From DATMER01 sp040349255 (GTDB lineage: Bacteria; Acidobacteriota; Thermoanaerobaculia; Multivoradales; UBA5704), in assembly GCA_040349255.1 (NCBI GenBank), contig JBEQUE010000206.1:1-64000 (forward strand): a stretch of 64,000 bases of DNA, in the 5' to 3' direction. Both the position numbers and the translations under genes were made by a program. The notes under the pieces are model-generated. The model worked only from the letters and a program-made list of their open reading frames with translations. It ran no database searches and was not told the origin of the DNA. Positions 52,801-60,991 of the stretch are shown here, one piece after another (within the stretch, counting starts at the first letter, position 1; each line of letters begins with the position of its first letter).

Positions 52801-54918
52801 CACGTACGAGATCACCGCGCCGTGGAACTCCGTGGGTGAGCTCGTGTGTTCGTACACGGCGTCGAAAAAACCCGTCCCTGGCGAGGTCCTCTGGAAGTGG
52901 ATACGCCCACCGTCCGGGAGAATCAGATCCTGATAGGTGTACGGAAAGGTGTCACCGATCGTGAAGATGTCGTAAAGATGATTCGTGCCAATCCCAAAGC
53001 TGCGCGACAACAGGTCCCGGGGTCGATACGTTCTCGTCACCGAGATCGGGATGGTGCCCGGGACGGAGAGATCGGTACGTTGGATCAAGAACAAGCCCGT
53101 AGAGCAGTCCACGGGATCACCGCCCTGGCCGCGACACCCTCCAGGAGGTGGGCCGTCGGGAGGGACGATGGAGATCGACACCATGGCGCCTGTCAGCTCG
53201 TAGACGGTCACTCCCGGGTCTGGCACGACCTGCCGGCCTGCCGGATCGACCGTGCCCTGGCCATAGATGTACCAGCCGCGCTCGTCCGGGTCGTAGTGCC
53301 AGAAATCGATTCGCGTACCGGGGGGCTCGTGAGTGTAGTTGGGATAGAGGATCCGGACACCGCTGCGCTTGCCCGTCGCGGTCTCGACGTAGCCACCCCC
53401 CGGCTGGATGGTGTAATAGATCGGCACCTGCACCCCTTGCGGTAGAGGAAAAGGCGGCCGGTCGACAGGAATGGCCGTGATGCTCACCTCGGTGGCGATG
53501 TTCCCGTCGTGATCGCGCAGCACCGAGCCCGGCGGAATATGGACCTCGAGACCCGGGATAACCGGCGTCGTCACAACGACTTCCTGAGCCGTCGGAGACG
53601 GCAGGGCCATGCGATGCGCGGTGTCGAGCTTCGGCATCCAGATCGTGAACGGAAGAACGGTGGTGACCTGGTTCAGGATCTCAACGCGGGCCTCGAAGAG
53701 CCCATGGACTTCGCCGGGCCGGCTCGCGGTCCGGGCATCGATCGTCATCTCGTGCCAACCGGCCGGCACCGGCGCGAGCAGGAAGCGGCCGGTGCCGTCG
53801 GTCCGTGCCTTCTGATTCCCGATCTCGAGCGTAACGCCAGCCAGCGGCCGGCCATTGAGGCGCAGCACCTGGCCGGTCAGGGCGGTGACGCCGGGTGCGG
53901 CCTGGAGCGGAGGCAGAGGTCGCCAGGTCGAGTCGTCCGCCGCAGCCTCCTGGTCTGCGTCGGGAATCGCGCGATCGGATGGATTCACCGTGGAGAACGT
54001 GATCTCCGCGGCCGGGAACGGCATGCCTTGGCGGTCGAGCAGATCGGCCAGAGACAAGGTGTAGGTTGCGCCCGCCGCCAGCGGTTCCTGCGGAGTGAGA
54101 AAAGCGAGGCGTCCTTCCTCCGCGGGGATGACGCGAGCGGCCACGGGCCCGGCGGGGCCGCTCAAGGTCACCGTGCCCCCGTTCACCGACTGGACGCGGA
54201 CCCTGTGGGAGAAGCGCAGGTTGATAACGCTGTCCAGCGGGACCTCCGAAGCGCCATCCCCCGGCTCGGAAGCGGCAAGGAACGGGGTCTCCGGATCGCG
54301 TTCGCGAGAGGTCGCGGGCACGATCGTCTGGCGACGAGGATCGTATCGTTCGCCGCCTGCGATCGGTTTTCCTGTCGGGTCGACACCGCCCCGGAACAGG
54401 ACCGAGCCGTCAGCCAGCAGTTCCGCGGTCTGGTGATAGCGCCCGGTACGGAGGTGGACCGGCAGCGGGCTGGCGTAGCCGGTCCGCGGGTCCACCAGCT
54501 CAAGCGTGTCGAGCGCCCGGCCGCGGGCGTCCATTCCGCCAGCCACCAGCACGCGGCCATCGGAGAGGAGCGTGGCACTGTGCGAAACGCGGGCGGTCAG
54601 ATTGGGCGTGGACAGCGGATGGACGGAAAGACTCTCCGGATCGAGCAACTCGGGTTTCGCTATGACGCGGCCCTGGCTGTCGAGTCCCCCCAGGACCAGG
54701 ACCTTGCCGTTGGGAAGAAGCGTCGCCGTATGCCAGGTCCGGGCGATCGGGAGCCCCTGAGAGCCGCCGCCAAGCTGCAGCCAGCGCCCATTTGGAAGGA
54801 GAGTCGCACTTTCGCCCGTCGCACCGGGATCGCCTCCGGTCTGAGGCCGCGACATGCCGGGAGCGACCGCGAGCACGACGCTGAGCACCACCAGGAGGCT
54901 CTGACTGCGCAGCTTCAT
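49867..54918 (-). CDS. RHS/YD-repeat polymorphic toxin-like protein with papain-like C-terminal domain
   Basis: The 1683-residue exported protein (signal peptide LLVVLSVVLAVAPG) is ordered as follows: Kelch/galactose-oxidase-like repeats (residues ~45-210), a Big_5-type domain (~220-320), a carboxypeptidase-regulatory-like domain (~350-410), an insert, the YD-repeat shell (~650-1480), and the RHS core signature YYRARYYSPVFGRFISEDPIGVEGGTNPYAYVGGNP with DPLGLAG. The last ~145 residues contain TPGHAGALGYDNRTGATRYYEYG and NSNTCRDFARRAL, a His-then-Cys order typical of permuted NlpC/papain-like hydrolases. This is the likely toxin tip. No immunity gene is obvious next to it. Confidence 0.88.
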   Translation of the reverse strand: MKLRSQSLLVVLSVVLAVAPGMSRPQTGGDPGATGESATLLPNGRWLQLGGGSQGLPIARTWHTATLLPNGKVLVLGGLDSQGRVIAKPELLDPESLSVHPLSTPNLTARVSHSATLLSDGRVLVAGGMDARGRALDTLELVDPRTGYASPLPVHLRTGRYHQTAELLADGSVLFRGGVDPTGKPIAGGERYDPRRQTIVPATSRERDPETPFLAASEPGDGASEVPLDSVINLRFSHRVRVQSVNGGTVTLSGPAGPVAARVIPAEEGRLAFLTPQEPLAAGATYTLSLADLLDRQGMPFPAAEITFSTVNPSDRAIPDADQEAAADDSTWRPLPPLQAAPGVTALTGQVLRLNGRPLAGVTLEIGNQKARTDGTGRFLLAPVPAGWHEMTIDARTASRPGEVHGLFEARVEILNQVTTVLPFTIWMPKLDTAHRMALPSPTAQEVVVTTPVIPGLEVHIPPGSVLRDHDGNIATEVSITAIPVDRPPFPLPQGVQVPIYYTIQPGGGYVETATGKRSGVRILYPNYTHEPPGTRIDFWHYDPDERGWYIYGQGTVDPAGRQVVPDPGVTVYELTGAMVSISIVPPDGPPPGGCRGQGGDPVDCSTGLFLIQRTDLSVPGTIPISVTRTYRPRDLLSRSFGIGTNHLYDIFTIGDTFPYTYQDLILPDGGRIHFQRTSPGTGFFDAVYEHTSSPTEFHGAVISYVEGRWRLRMKNGVEMYFPDCGGCTSARAAAMIEYRDRWGNQLTLLRDANRNLTRVASPDGRSIDFTYGTANRITEARDNAGRVVTYQYDASGRLWKVTDPEGGIEEYGYDAAHRMTTVKKPTGAVMVTNVYDANGRVTRQTLADGGIYQFAYTLDGTRVTRTDITDPRGNVRRLTFNAGGFVIDETRALGKPEQQTTTFERAAATNLITAVTDALGRRTAFSYDARGNVTSVTRLAGTPSASTATFTYESSFNQLTSATDALGHVQKLRYDSLGQLTEIEDALGNIARFSYTAAGRVAAATSALGKITQFAYEGGDLLSTTDPLGRIVSMYTDSAGRLLALTDPLGNRYRYDYDRLDRLTKITDPLGAVTSYVYDSNSNLTQITDAKGGVTRFAYDAKDRLTAVTDPLLKTDSFAYDGMDNLTQATERTGKISTFTYDALDRPKTAEFGRATVGAALTPPDATVTYTWDAGNRLTQAVDTQDGTITHGYDTLDRLTSETSPRGSVAYIYDAAGRRTRLSIPGQPDVTYAYDDADRLTGITRGTDSVGFAYDAMGRRTTLSLPGGISTSYTYDDAGQITGIVYTRAGLTLGDLAYQYDAAGRRIRESGSLARRNMPAAVTSATYNAANRLTAWSGTALAYDAKGNLTSDGSRTYTWDSRNRLQSISGAAPTSFGYDAFGRRSSVTVSGSMTRFLYDGANISQELTGTSVKATILGGFGLDEIFRRTDAAGARTFLKDALGSALALVDDAGISRTQYTYTPYGATTSTGDASSNPLQYAGRENDGTGLYYYRARYYSPVFGRFISEDPIGVEGGTNPYAYVGGNPLMLIDPLGLAGCFIDFPDYPITIPYTDWKTTSTPGHAGALGYDNRTGATRYYEYGRFGSDYGSVERRFVSDLTLDQHGNPTPESLDNLLEDLSRKAGHGTTAELTCEKDIDEKKVYDYAERLMHNDKRPPYSWLPWNSNTCRDFARRALGAGRRH

Positions 54919-54964
54919 GAGGTCACCCCTTTTGCTGTCGTGTTTAAGAGTATAGCGTCACAGA

Positions 54965-54979
54965 GCGGGATGATCCCGC
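54965..54979. terminator. Short hairpin GCGGGA-TGA-TCCCGC
   Basis: A 6-bp GC stem with a 3-nt loop lies 65 nt after the stop of the minus-strand ABC ATPase and upstream of the RHS gene. It has no T tract. It could end the ATPase transcript, but the evidence is weak. The rest of this 125-bp gap shows only a TATACT, on the minus strand, as a possible -10 of the RHS gene. Confidence 0.3.
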
Positions 54980-55043
54980 CGGGGTGCCAGGTGGCCAGAA
55001 AGGGCGCGCCGTTTGGGAGGGACGGTGCGGGACTTCCAGCGGA

Positions 55044-55982
55044 CTAGGCGTCGCGGAGCTCCCGGCCGGTCAGGGACACGAACAGGTCTTCGAGTGTGGC
55101 GCGGTGGGTGGAGAGATACGCGAGCCGCGCACCCGCCTGCTCGATCGCGGCGAGCAGCGGCGGCACGCTCTCGGTGACCGAGGTGACCGCGAGCGCCTGG
55201 TTGGGGCCGCGCCGGTGGAGGTCCGAGACGCCCGGAAGCCGGCGCAGGTCGTCCTCGGGGAGCAGCGGCTCGGAGAGGAACTCGATCACGTCGGCCGCGT
55301 GCATCGAGCGGATGAGCTCGGCCGGCGTGCCGAGCGCGATGACCTTGCCGTGGTCCACGATCGCCACGCGGTCGCAGAGGCGCTCGGCCTCGTCCATGTA
55401 GTGGGTGGTGAGCAGGATGGTGCCGCCCTGCGCGCGGAAGGCGGTGACCTGCTGCCAGAGCTGGAGCCGGCTCTGCGGGTCGAGGCCGGTGGTCGGCTCG
55501 TCGAGGAACAGCAGCTCGGGGTCGCCGACGAGCGCGCAGGCCACGGCGAGGCGCTGCTTCTGGCCGCCGGAGAGCTTGCCGACGCGGGCGTCGCGCTTCT
55601 CGTCGAGCGCGAGCGCCGCGAGCACCTGCTCGGGATCGCGGCCCTTCTTGTAGAACGAGCGGAACAGGCGGACGGTCTCGGCCACGGTGGACTTCTCGCC
55701 GAGCTGGGTCTCCTGGAGCGACACGCCGAGCCGCTCGCGCAGCCCGAGACCGTCGCCCTGCCACGTCGTCCCCAGCACCTCGACCTCGCCCGCGTCCGGC
55801 TCGGTCAGCCCTTCGAGGATCTCGATCGTGGTGGTCTTGCCGGCGCCGTTCGGCCCGAGCAGCCCGAAGCACTCGCCGCGCGCGACCTCCAGGTCGAGGC
55901 CGTTCACGGCGACCACGTCCTTGTATCTCTTGACGAGTCCGCGGCAGCGGAGGGCGGGCTGGCTAGGGGGCGTCGGGGTCAT
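55044..55982 (-). CDS. ABC-2 type transporter ATP-binding protein
   Basis: The 312-residue ATPase has Walker A GPNGAGKTTT, Q-loop VSLQETQLG, signature LSGGQKQRLAVACALV, Walker B LLFLDEPTTGLDP and H-loop LTTHYMDEAE, all intact. The C-terminal ~80 residues form the accessory domain typical of drug/antibiotic or polysaccharide ABC-2 exporters (ALEDLFVSLTGREL-like end). No permease gene adjoins it. The same-strand permease at 45280-46308 is the probable partner. Confidence 0.93.
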   Translation of the reverse strand: MTPTPPSQPALRCRGLVKRYKDVVAVNGLDLEVARGECFGLLGPNGAGKTTTIEILEGLTEPDAGEVEVLGTTWQGDGLGLRERLGVSLQETQLGEKSTVAETVRLFRSFYKKGRDPEQVLAALALDEKRDARVGKLSGGQKQRLAVACALVGDPELLFLDEPTTGLDPQSRLQLWQQVTAFRAQGGTILLTTHYMDEAERLCDRVAIVDHGKVIALGTPAELIRSMHAADVIEFLSEPLLPEDDLRRLPGVSDLHRRGPNQALAVTSVTESVPPLLAAIEQAGARLAYLSTHRATLEDLFVSLTGRELRDA

Positions 55983-56018
55983 GGCGAAGGAGAAGGAACT
56001 TAACACATCCGCGTTACA

Positions 56019-56264
56019 ATGAGGCCGGAGGTGATGCGAGTGGCCGAGCTGGCGGAGCGGATCACAGTCGACCCGGAGCAGTGCGGCGGGCGCCCGTGCG
56101 TGCGGGGGATGAGGATCCGGGTGACGGACGTCCTGGATCTCCTGGCGAACGGCCTGACTCCCACGGAGGTCCTCGAGGAGCTGCCGGACCTGGAGACGGA
56201 GGACATCCAGGCCTGCCTGCGCTTCGCGAGCCACCGCCTCGACCACCCGGTGCTCGTGGCTTGA
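56019..56264 (+). CDS. DUF433-family antitoxin
   Basis: The 81-residue protein shows the DUF433 pattern: ERITVDPEQCGGRPCVRGMRIRVTDVLDLLANGLTPTEVLEELPDLETEDIQACLRFASHRLD. These small helix-turn-helix proteins are the antitoxins of DUF5615 toxins. The start may be this ATG or the ATG 15 nt later, which is preceded by GGAGGTG. The toxin gene overlaps it by 4 nt, as expected for a toxin-antitoxin pair. Confidence 0.85.
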   Translation: MRPEVMRVAELAERITVDPEQCGGRPCVRGMRIRVTDVLDLLANGLTPTEVLEELPDLETEDIQACLRFASHRLDHPVLVA

Positions 56265-56602
56265 TCGTCTGGATCGACGCGCAGCTCTCGCCGGCCCTGG
56301 CGCCCTGGATCCGCGAGACCTTCGGATTCCAGGCTCACTCCGTCCGCGATCTCGGGCTGAGGGACGCGAAGGACGTCGAGATCTTCCTGGCGGCCCGGGA
56401 TGCGGAGGCGATCGTCCTCTCCAAGGACCGCGACTTCGTCGATCTGTTGCAACGCTTCGGGCCGCCTCCCCTGATCGTCTGGCTCACCTGCGGCAACACC
56501 TCCAACCGCAGGCTCCGGGAGATCCTCGAGGGACGTTTGACGCAGGCGCTGGAGCTTTTCGCCCGGGGCGAAACAGTCGTCGAGATCAGCGATCGGCGCT
56601 GA
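56261..56602 (+). CDS. DUF5615-family PIN-like toxin
   Basis: The start is a TTG overlapping the antitoxin stop (TTGA). The 113-residue product has the DUF5615 hallmarks: IDAQLSPALAPWIRETFGFQAHSVRDLGLRDAKDVEIFLAARDAEAIVLSKDRDFVDLLQRFGPPPLIVWLTCGN. The acidic residues of a PIN-type nuclease site are retained (IDAQ, RDAKD, SKDRDF). It is probably an RNase held in check by the DUF433 protein. Confidence 0.85.
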   Translation: MIVWIDAQLSPALAPWIRETFGFQAHSVRDLGLRDAKDVEIFLAARDAEAIVLSKDRDFVDLLQRFGPPPLIVWLTCGNTSNRRLREILEGRLTQALELFARGETVVEISDRR

Positions 56603-56607
56603 GTTCC

Positions 56608-56888
56608 GGATCGGCCCGATTTGCCGTGGATGAGCCCGTGTTGCGGCGGATGAGCCGGACTCGCCGTGGATCGGCCCAAATCGTCGCGGACAAGCCGAAA
56701 TCACGGCGGATGGCCCGATGGCGCCGTGGATAAGCCGAAAACGCCGCGGATAAGCCCGATTTTGCCGCAGATCAGCCGAAGTCGTTCTGGGTGCGGCGAA
56801 CTCGCGGCGGATGAGCCGAGGTCGCGGCAGATGAGCCCGAGTTGCAACGGATAAGGGGAAGTTGCGGCGGATCGGCGGAGCCGCGACT
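56608..56888. repeat. Degenerate 20-bp tandem repeat array, 14 units
   Basis: Units start at 56608, 56628, 56648, 56668, 56688, 56708, 56728 and 56748. One 21-bp unit then shifts the phase, and the array continues at 56769, 56789, 56809, 56829, 56849 and 56869. The consensus is near GGATGAGCCCGAATCGCGGC. GGAT, GCC and a closing GC/GT are best conserved and the middle varies. The array runs from 6 bp after the toxin stop to the stop of the facing ydeI-like gene and fills that gap. With a 20-bp period it cannot encode a peptide repeat in one frame. Confidence 0.82.
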
Positions 56889-57441
56889 ACTGCTTCAGGC
56901 CCAGCTTCTCGTTCGCCTCCAGCATCTGCATGGCCTTCTGGAAGCGGCGCTGCCGCGTCTCCTCCTTCTTGGCCTCTGTCATCCAGCGCACGAACTCCTT
57001 GCGATGGGAAGGAGCCAGCTTCTGGAAGTTGTTCCAGGCGGCCGGGTGACGCTTCAGGGCCTCCTCCAACTCCGGAGGCGGCTCGGGGCCGGAGCGCTCC
57101 GGCGGCCGGAAGTCCGGGTCCGGGTGGAGCACGGCGAGGCCGGCCTCGGTCATCTTCCCTTCGGCCAGGAGCCGCTGGACGCGCTCCAGGTTGGGCGCCG
57201 ACCAGTTCGTGCGGTCCTTCCGCCGGGAGAATTTCTGCGCGTAGCTGTCGTCGTCCAGCTTCCGGACGATGCTGTCGATCCAGCCGTAGCAGAGCGCCTC
57301 CTCGACCGCCTCGTCGTAGGACACCCGGGGCCTGCCCGTGTGCGCCTTGGCGAAGACGAGCCAGACCTCGGTCTCGGAAGCGTGATGCCCGGCAAGCCAG
57401 GCCCGCCAGTCCTCGCGGTTGGTGACGTGGAGTGTCTTCAT
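56887..57441 (-). CDS. YdeI/OmpD-associated family protein
   Basis: The 184-residue protein matches the YdeI-type family: LHVTNREDWRAWLAGHHASETEVWLVFAKAH, then SYDEAVEEALCYGWIDSIVRKLDDDSYAQKFSRRKDRTNWSAPNLERVQRLLAEGKM, and a C-terminal AAWNNFQKLAPSHRKEFVRWMTEAKKEETRQRRFQKAMQML. Its molecular role is unclear; related genes are linked to bacteriocin or peptide tolerance. Its stop lies inside the last unit of the 20-bp repeat array. Confidence 0.88.
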   Translation of the reverse strand: MKTLHVTNREDWRAWLAGHHASETEVWLVFAKAHTGRPRVSYDEAVEEALCYGWIDSIVRKLDDDSYAQKFSRRKDRTNWSAPNLERVQRLLAEGKMTEAGLAVLHPDPDFRPPERSGPEPPPELEEALKRHPAAWNNFQKLAPSHRKEFVRWMTEAKKEETRQRRFQKAMQMLEANEKLGLKQ

Positions 57442-57481
57442 GGCTGAAAGAGTCCAGGCTCGGTGAACGCTTCGGCCTATC

Positions 57482-60400
57482 TCACCGCTGATTTTCAGCG
57501 TGCAGAACGGTTCCCTTGCGAACCACCGTCACACCAATCCGGGAGGAAATTTGCTCGATCTGTTCGAGAAGAAGGCCTCTGTCCGGTGCTCCAGCAGAGT
57601 AACTCTTAATCATGTAGTCGAGCGCCTCGCGTGTGCCATGCGCTGAGATCATATAGAGAGCCCCCATCCGGGCATTCGATGAGGAGTTCTCGGCCAGTTG
57701 GATGGCAAGCGGCAGATCAAGAAGATGGCGCCTTCGCCTTAACTCATCAACAGCAGAACGAATAGGGCTATTCAGTGGGTTCTCGTAGTCACCGATAGGG
57801 TTTCGTTGAATGATGCAGGTCACCAAAGCATGCAATGACTGAGTCGCATCTGTAATACCCATGCTGCTGGCGGTAGTTTCGATGTACAGCCGGTCGGGTA
57901 TGTCGAGATCAGGATGATGGCGCCATTCGTCAATCAATGCCCAAAAAAGATCAAATGCAGGATGTGCAGGGCAAGGTTTCAGTCCTACAGATAAAAACGA
58001 TATCATATCTGGAATGAAACTCGCTCCAATGTAAAGTGAACTGCTGAGCGAGGCAATATCGTGGCTCGTCCAATGGCGCGTACGTAACTTGTCAACGGCG
58101 TGTGCACCGAGTTCACGCGAACGGTAGAGTCCAAATAGCCGAATGGTGGCAGCCACGATTTCAGACGGAAGCGATTCAAGCTCAGATATTAGAGTGTGCA
58201 TGGCTGCGTCGTGCCCCAGGCTGGCAGCTGTCACACGCAGGAGCTGTCGGTAATATATTTCGATTCCCTCGTTATCGGCAGAGGCTGCCGAGAAGCGGAG
58301 TCGTATTTCGGTGTCAGGTAAGGAGTCGAGGAGATGCTCGATGATATCTTTCTTGATTACTCTTGAAAGATCGCTCCGCCCGAGATAGCCAAGGATTCGC
58401 CGCTCGACATCGGGTGCACTCTTCAGGGCTCTCAGGGCCGGCCAGCGGATTTTGTAATCGTCTAAAAGAAGGGCCTGGTCAATAAGATGCCAGATCGCTT
58501 CCGTTGGCGGAATAGCGAGTACTTCGATGGCTGCCATCCTGATCGATGGCGCTACTTCCTCGTCATCGGCGAGTTCGGAGGCAAGGTTAGGATCAAGGTA
58601 TTTGGGTTCCAACTGCCGTATTAGAGAGGAGAGATCATAGACTTCTTCATCGCTGAGAGTTTGTGCTCGGGCCTTTCTTATATAAAGCTTCAAGGCGCGG
58701 TCTCCTAGCCTGGAGACTGCCGGTTGAAAAGGGCCAAGGACGCTCAAATGATCCATACTCTTGAGATATTCGGCCAGAACAGATTCAGTTAGATCGTCGT
58801 CGACCAGATTGCTTAGGATCGTTCCTGCGCCGTCATGCAGCAGCCATCGATTGAAAAGCTTCTGCCTCACTTCTGGCAATAGAGGTTTGGCCCAGCCGTC
58901 GGCCAATAGTTGCCCAATGCGGTCTCGGGATAGATGGCTGACTTGGGTCCAGGCGGCAGCAAGACGGCGGCCGACATCAAGGCGTATCTCCGGATCGCAG
59001 GGCATACCATTGAGAATGCAGCGACCAACCAAGCGTACAGTGGTGGCGAACGCATCCTGTTTGGTGATAAGTGCACGGGCAATGTTCGATGCATCTGGTA
59101 ACATTTCAAGAGCGAATTGAATAACTTGAGCCCAGGGCCTCTCCGCCGCACGCTCCGCGCGGGCTGCCACCTCTCCGATGCGCTTGGAAACAAGGTAGCA
59201 GGCAGCTAGGTATTCTTGAACTATCGGAAATGGAAATGCGAGGCGGAGTCCGCCCTGACGGCGCAGAATTCCACATCTTATGAGGTCATCATAAAGTCTC
59301 TCGGCGCTCATTCCTGGTGCCGCATATTGGGCAACGACGGCCCGGACTTGGCGCTCTCTGGCTCCAATAGAGCCTTCTTCCAAGAGTTGGAAAGAGAGGT
59401 GTTCAGCGATGATTCGAAGCCGCTCGGGGTCGGCGACTCGTGCTGTAAGCTTATGTTCTTCCGGCCGAAAAAGCGTCTTCAGATAAACTTCTATCAGATC
59501 GCTTCTTCCCGTGGGCAGCGGTTGATCGGGTTGCCATGTAGCGAGCAGGATGGAGAGGAATAGTGGAATACGGATGAGGCGTGAGAGATCCGGGTAGGCT
59601 GTGGTCCTGCGCACGAAATCCCAGCCGCTCTCGCTTGTAGTATGACGTCCCCATGCCTCTACAAAAGCAGAAATATTTGTGTCGCTGAGTGGTAGGAGTT
59701 CGAGTTTGGGAGCTTCAAATCCAGCGGGAACGACGGCGAGATCGCGTACCGTCAGCATCCAGGGTGTTAGTGGAAATCTGGCTGTGAAGCGTTCAATTCG
59801 TGTAATAATACTCTGTCTTTGTTCGAGCGGTACCTCATCGAGTCCGTCGAGCAGCACGACGGCCATTCCCTGTTCACAGAGACGAAGCCATCGGATCATG
59901 ACCTTGAATTCTGCATTCAGTATATCGGACAGATAATCGACAACCTCGCATCCACTATCGGCCAGGACCGACAACGGCACGAAAGCGGGAACATAAGGTC
60001 CACTTGCCAGTTTCTGCGAGATTGCCTGCAAGAGGGCTGATTTACCAAATCCGGGACCAGCGTAGACAATGCATTGGCTCAGGTGATTGGATGGATAGGA
60101 GGTCAAATCCACAGATGAGCCTGTCGTTTCATATAAATTGAAATTTTGTTCATCCTCGAAGTCGACTGACTCTTCGCTGTGCCGGACTTGTGGCCAGATG
60201 AACATGCGATCGGCTGATCCACCGACGGTAGTCCCAGGCACGCGGATTCTAGAAGTCTCCTCAACTGTAGACAGGTAGGCTGACATACCCCAGTCGGGCG
60301 GCTCGGACACCTTGATGCTATAGGTCTCTAGGAGCTGCTGCCGAAGGCGTGACGCCCGAAAGATTCCCCTGATGCGTGCTTCGCTGCCGACGAGATCACG

Positions 60401-60991
60401 CAATGCTGAGAATAGCTGGTTCGCAGTAGTAGATGCATTCGGCATTCGTCTCGGAACGAAATCTCGTTCCAATTCACCGCTTTGGATGATCTCCACGCCA
60501 AGTTTTTGAAAGATTGAGAAAACCTGGTCTAGATTCGAGCCGAATGAAGCAGCGGAGAGGCCTTTTACGAGGGTCTCCTGAGGCCCTGCAAGCCGGCTGA
60601 GCCACTCTGCTTCTCTGCGACTAGACAGAGCGCGTTCTGCGCATTCGCGTAGATTGAAGGCAAGCTTATTATAGTCACCCAAGATCAAGGTCAATCGATC
60701 TTGAGGGCCGAAATCAAAAGAGGTACGCTGTTTGTGGAAGTCGCTCCAGAGTTTTCGCCATGCCACTCCTGTGGCACGTAGCTGCAGCTTGACCTGAACC
60801 CATTCCCGGTGCTGGTCTGCATAACGTACTACGACATCATCGACAGCAGACGGTGCTTCGATCCGAACTTCGGCAACCTGTTCACGCGCTAAAAAAGTAT
60901 CTAGTTGAAGCAGGTCGCCGAGGTACAGAGCCGCAATCGAATTTTGGTACCTAATACCCGCTTGAGTTGAGGGACCGCCCCGCTCAGTCAT
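57482..60991 (-). CDS. Nuclease-NACHT-helical-repeat NLR-like protein (probable anti-phage defence)
   Basis: The 1169-residue protein has three parts. Residues ~1-110 form a restriction-endonuclease-like (Cap4/DUF4297-type) domain with VRIEAPSAVDDVVVRYADQHREWVQVK (acidic D51/D52 and Q66-V-K68). Residues ~305-560 form a NACHT-type STAND ATPase with Walker A AGPGFGKSALL and Walker B VVLLDGLDEVP. The remaining ~550 residues are HEAT-like helical repeats, a sensor region in NLR proteins. Such proteins sense phage proteins and then cut DNA. The gene is strikingly AT-richer than its neighbours, which points to recent acquisition. Confidence 0.85.
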   Translation of the reverse strand: MTERGGPSTQAGIRYQNSIAALYLGDLLQLDTFLAREQVAEVRIEAPSAVDDVVVRYADQHREWVQVKLQLRATGVAWRKLWSDFHKQRTSFDFGPQDRLTLILGDYNKLAFNLRECAERALSSRREAEWLSRLAGPQETLVKGLSAASFGSNLDQVFSIFQKLGVEIIQSGELERDFVPRRMPNASTTANQLFSALRDLVGSEARIRGIFRASRLRQQLLETYSIKVSEPPDWGMSAYLSTVEETSRIRVPGTTVGGSADRMFIWPQVRHSEESVDFEDEQNFNLYETTGSSVDLTSYPSNHLSQCIVYAGPGFGKSALLQAISQKLASGPYVPAFVPLSVLADSGCEVVDYLSDILNAEFKVMIRWLRLCEQGMAVVLLDGLDEVPLEQRQSIITRIERFTARFPLTPWMLTVRDLAVVPAGFEAPKLELLPLSDTNISAFVEAWGRHTTSESGWDFVRRTTAYPDLSRLIRIPLFLSILLATWQPDQPLPTGRSDLIEVYLKTLFRPEEHKLTARVADPERLRIIAEHLSFQLLEEGSIGARERQVRAVVAQYAAPGMSAERLYDDLIRCGILRRQGGLRLAFPFPIVQEYLAACYLVSKRIGEVAARAERAAERPWAQVIQFALEMLPDASNIARALITKQDAFATTVRLVGRCILNGMPCDPEIRLDVGRRLAAAWTQVSHLSRDRIGQLLADGWAKPLLPEVRQKLFNRWLLHDGAGTILSNLVDDDLTESVLAEYLKSMDHLSVLGPFQPAVSRLGDRALKLYIRKARAQTLSDEEVYDLSSLIRQLEPKYLDPNLASELADDEEVAPSIRMAAIEVLAIPPTEAIWHLIDQALLLDDYKIRWPALRALKSAPDVERRILGYLGRSDLSRVIKKDIIEHLLDSLPDTEIRLRFSAASADNEGIEIYYRQLLRVTAASLGHDAAMHTLISELESLPSEIVAATIRLFGLYRSRELGAHAVDKLRTRHWTSHDIASLSSSLYIGASFIPDMISFLSVGLKPCPAHPAFDLFWALIDEWRHHPDLDIPDRLYIETTASSMGITDATQSLHALVTCIIQRNPIGDYENPLNSPIRSAVDELRRRRHLLDLPLAIQLAENSSSNARMGALYMISAHGTREALDYMIKSYSAGAPDRGLLLEQIEQISSRIGVTVVRKGTVLHAENQR

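Noticed and set aside
50227..54578. Several plus-strand frames opposite the RHS gene, including a 512-codon one
   Set aside because: They are antisense to a protein with unmistakable YD/RHS motifs and have no family features.
46308..55044. Transposon or integron borders around the RHS island
   Set aside because: I looked for transposase, integrase, terminal inverted repeats and target duplications and saw none. The island call rests on gene content only.
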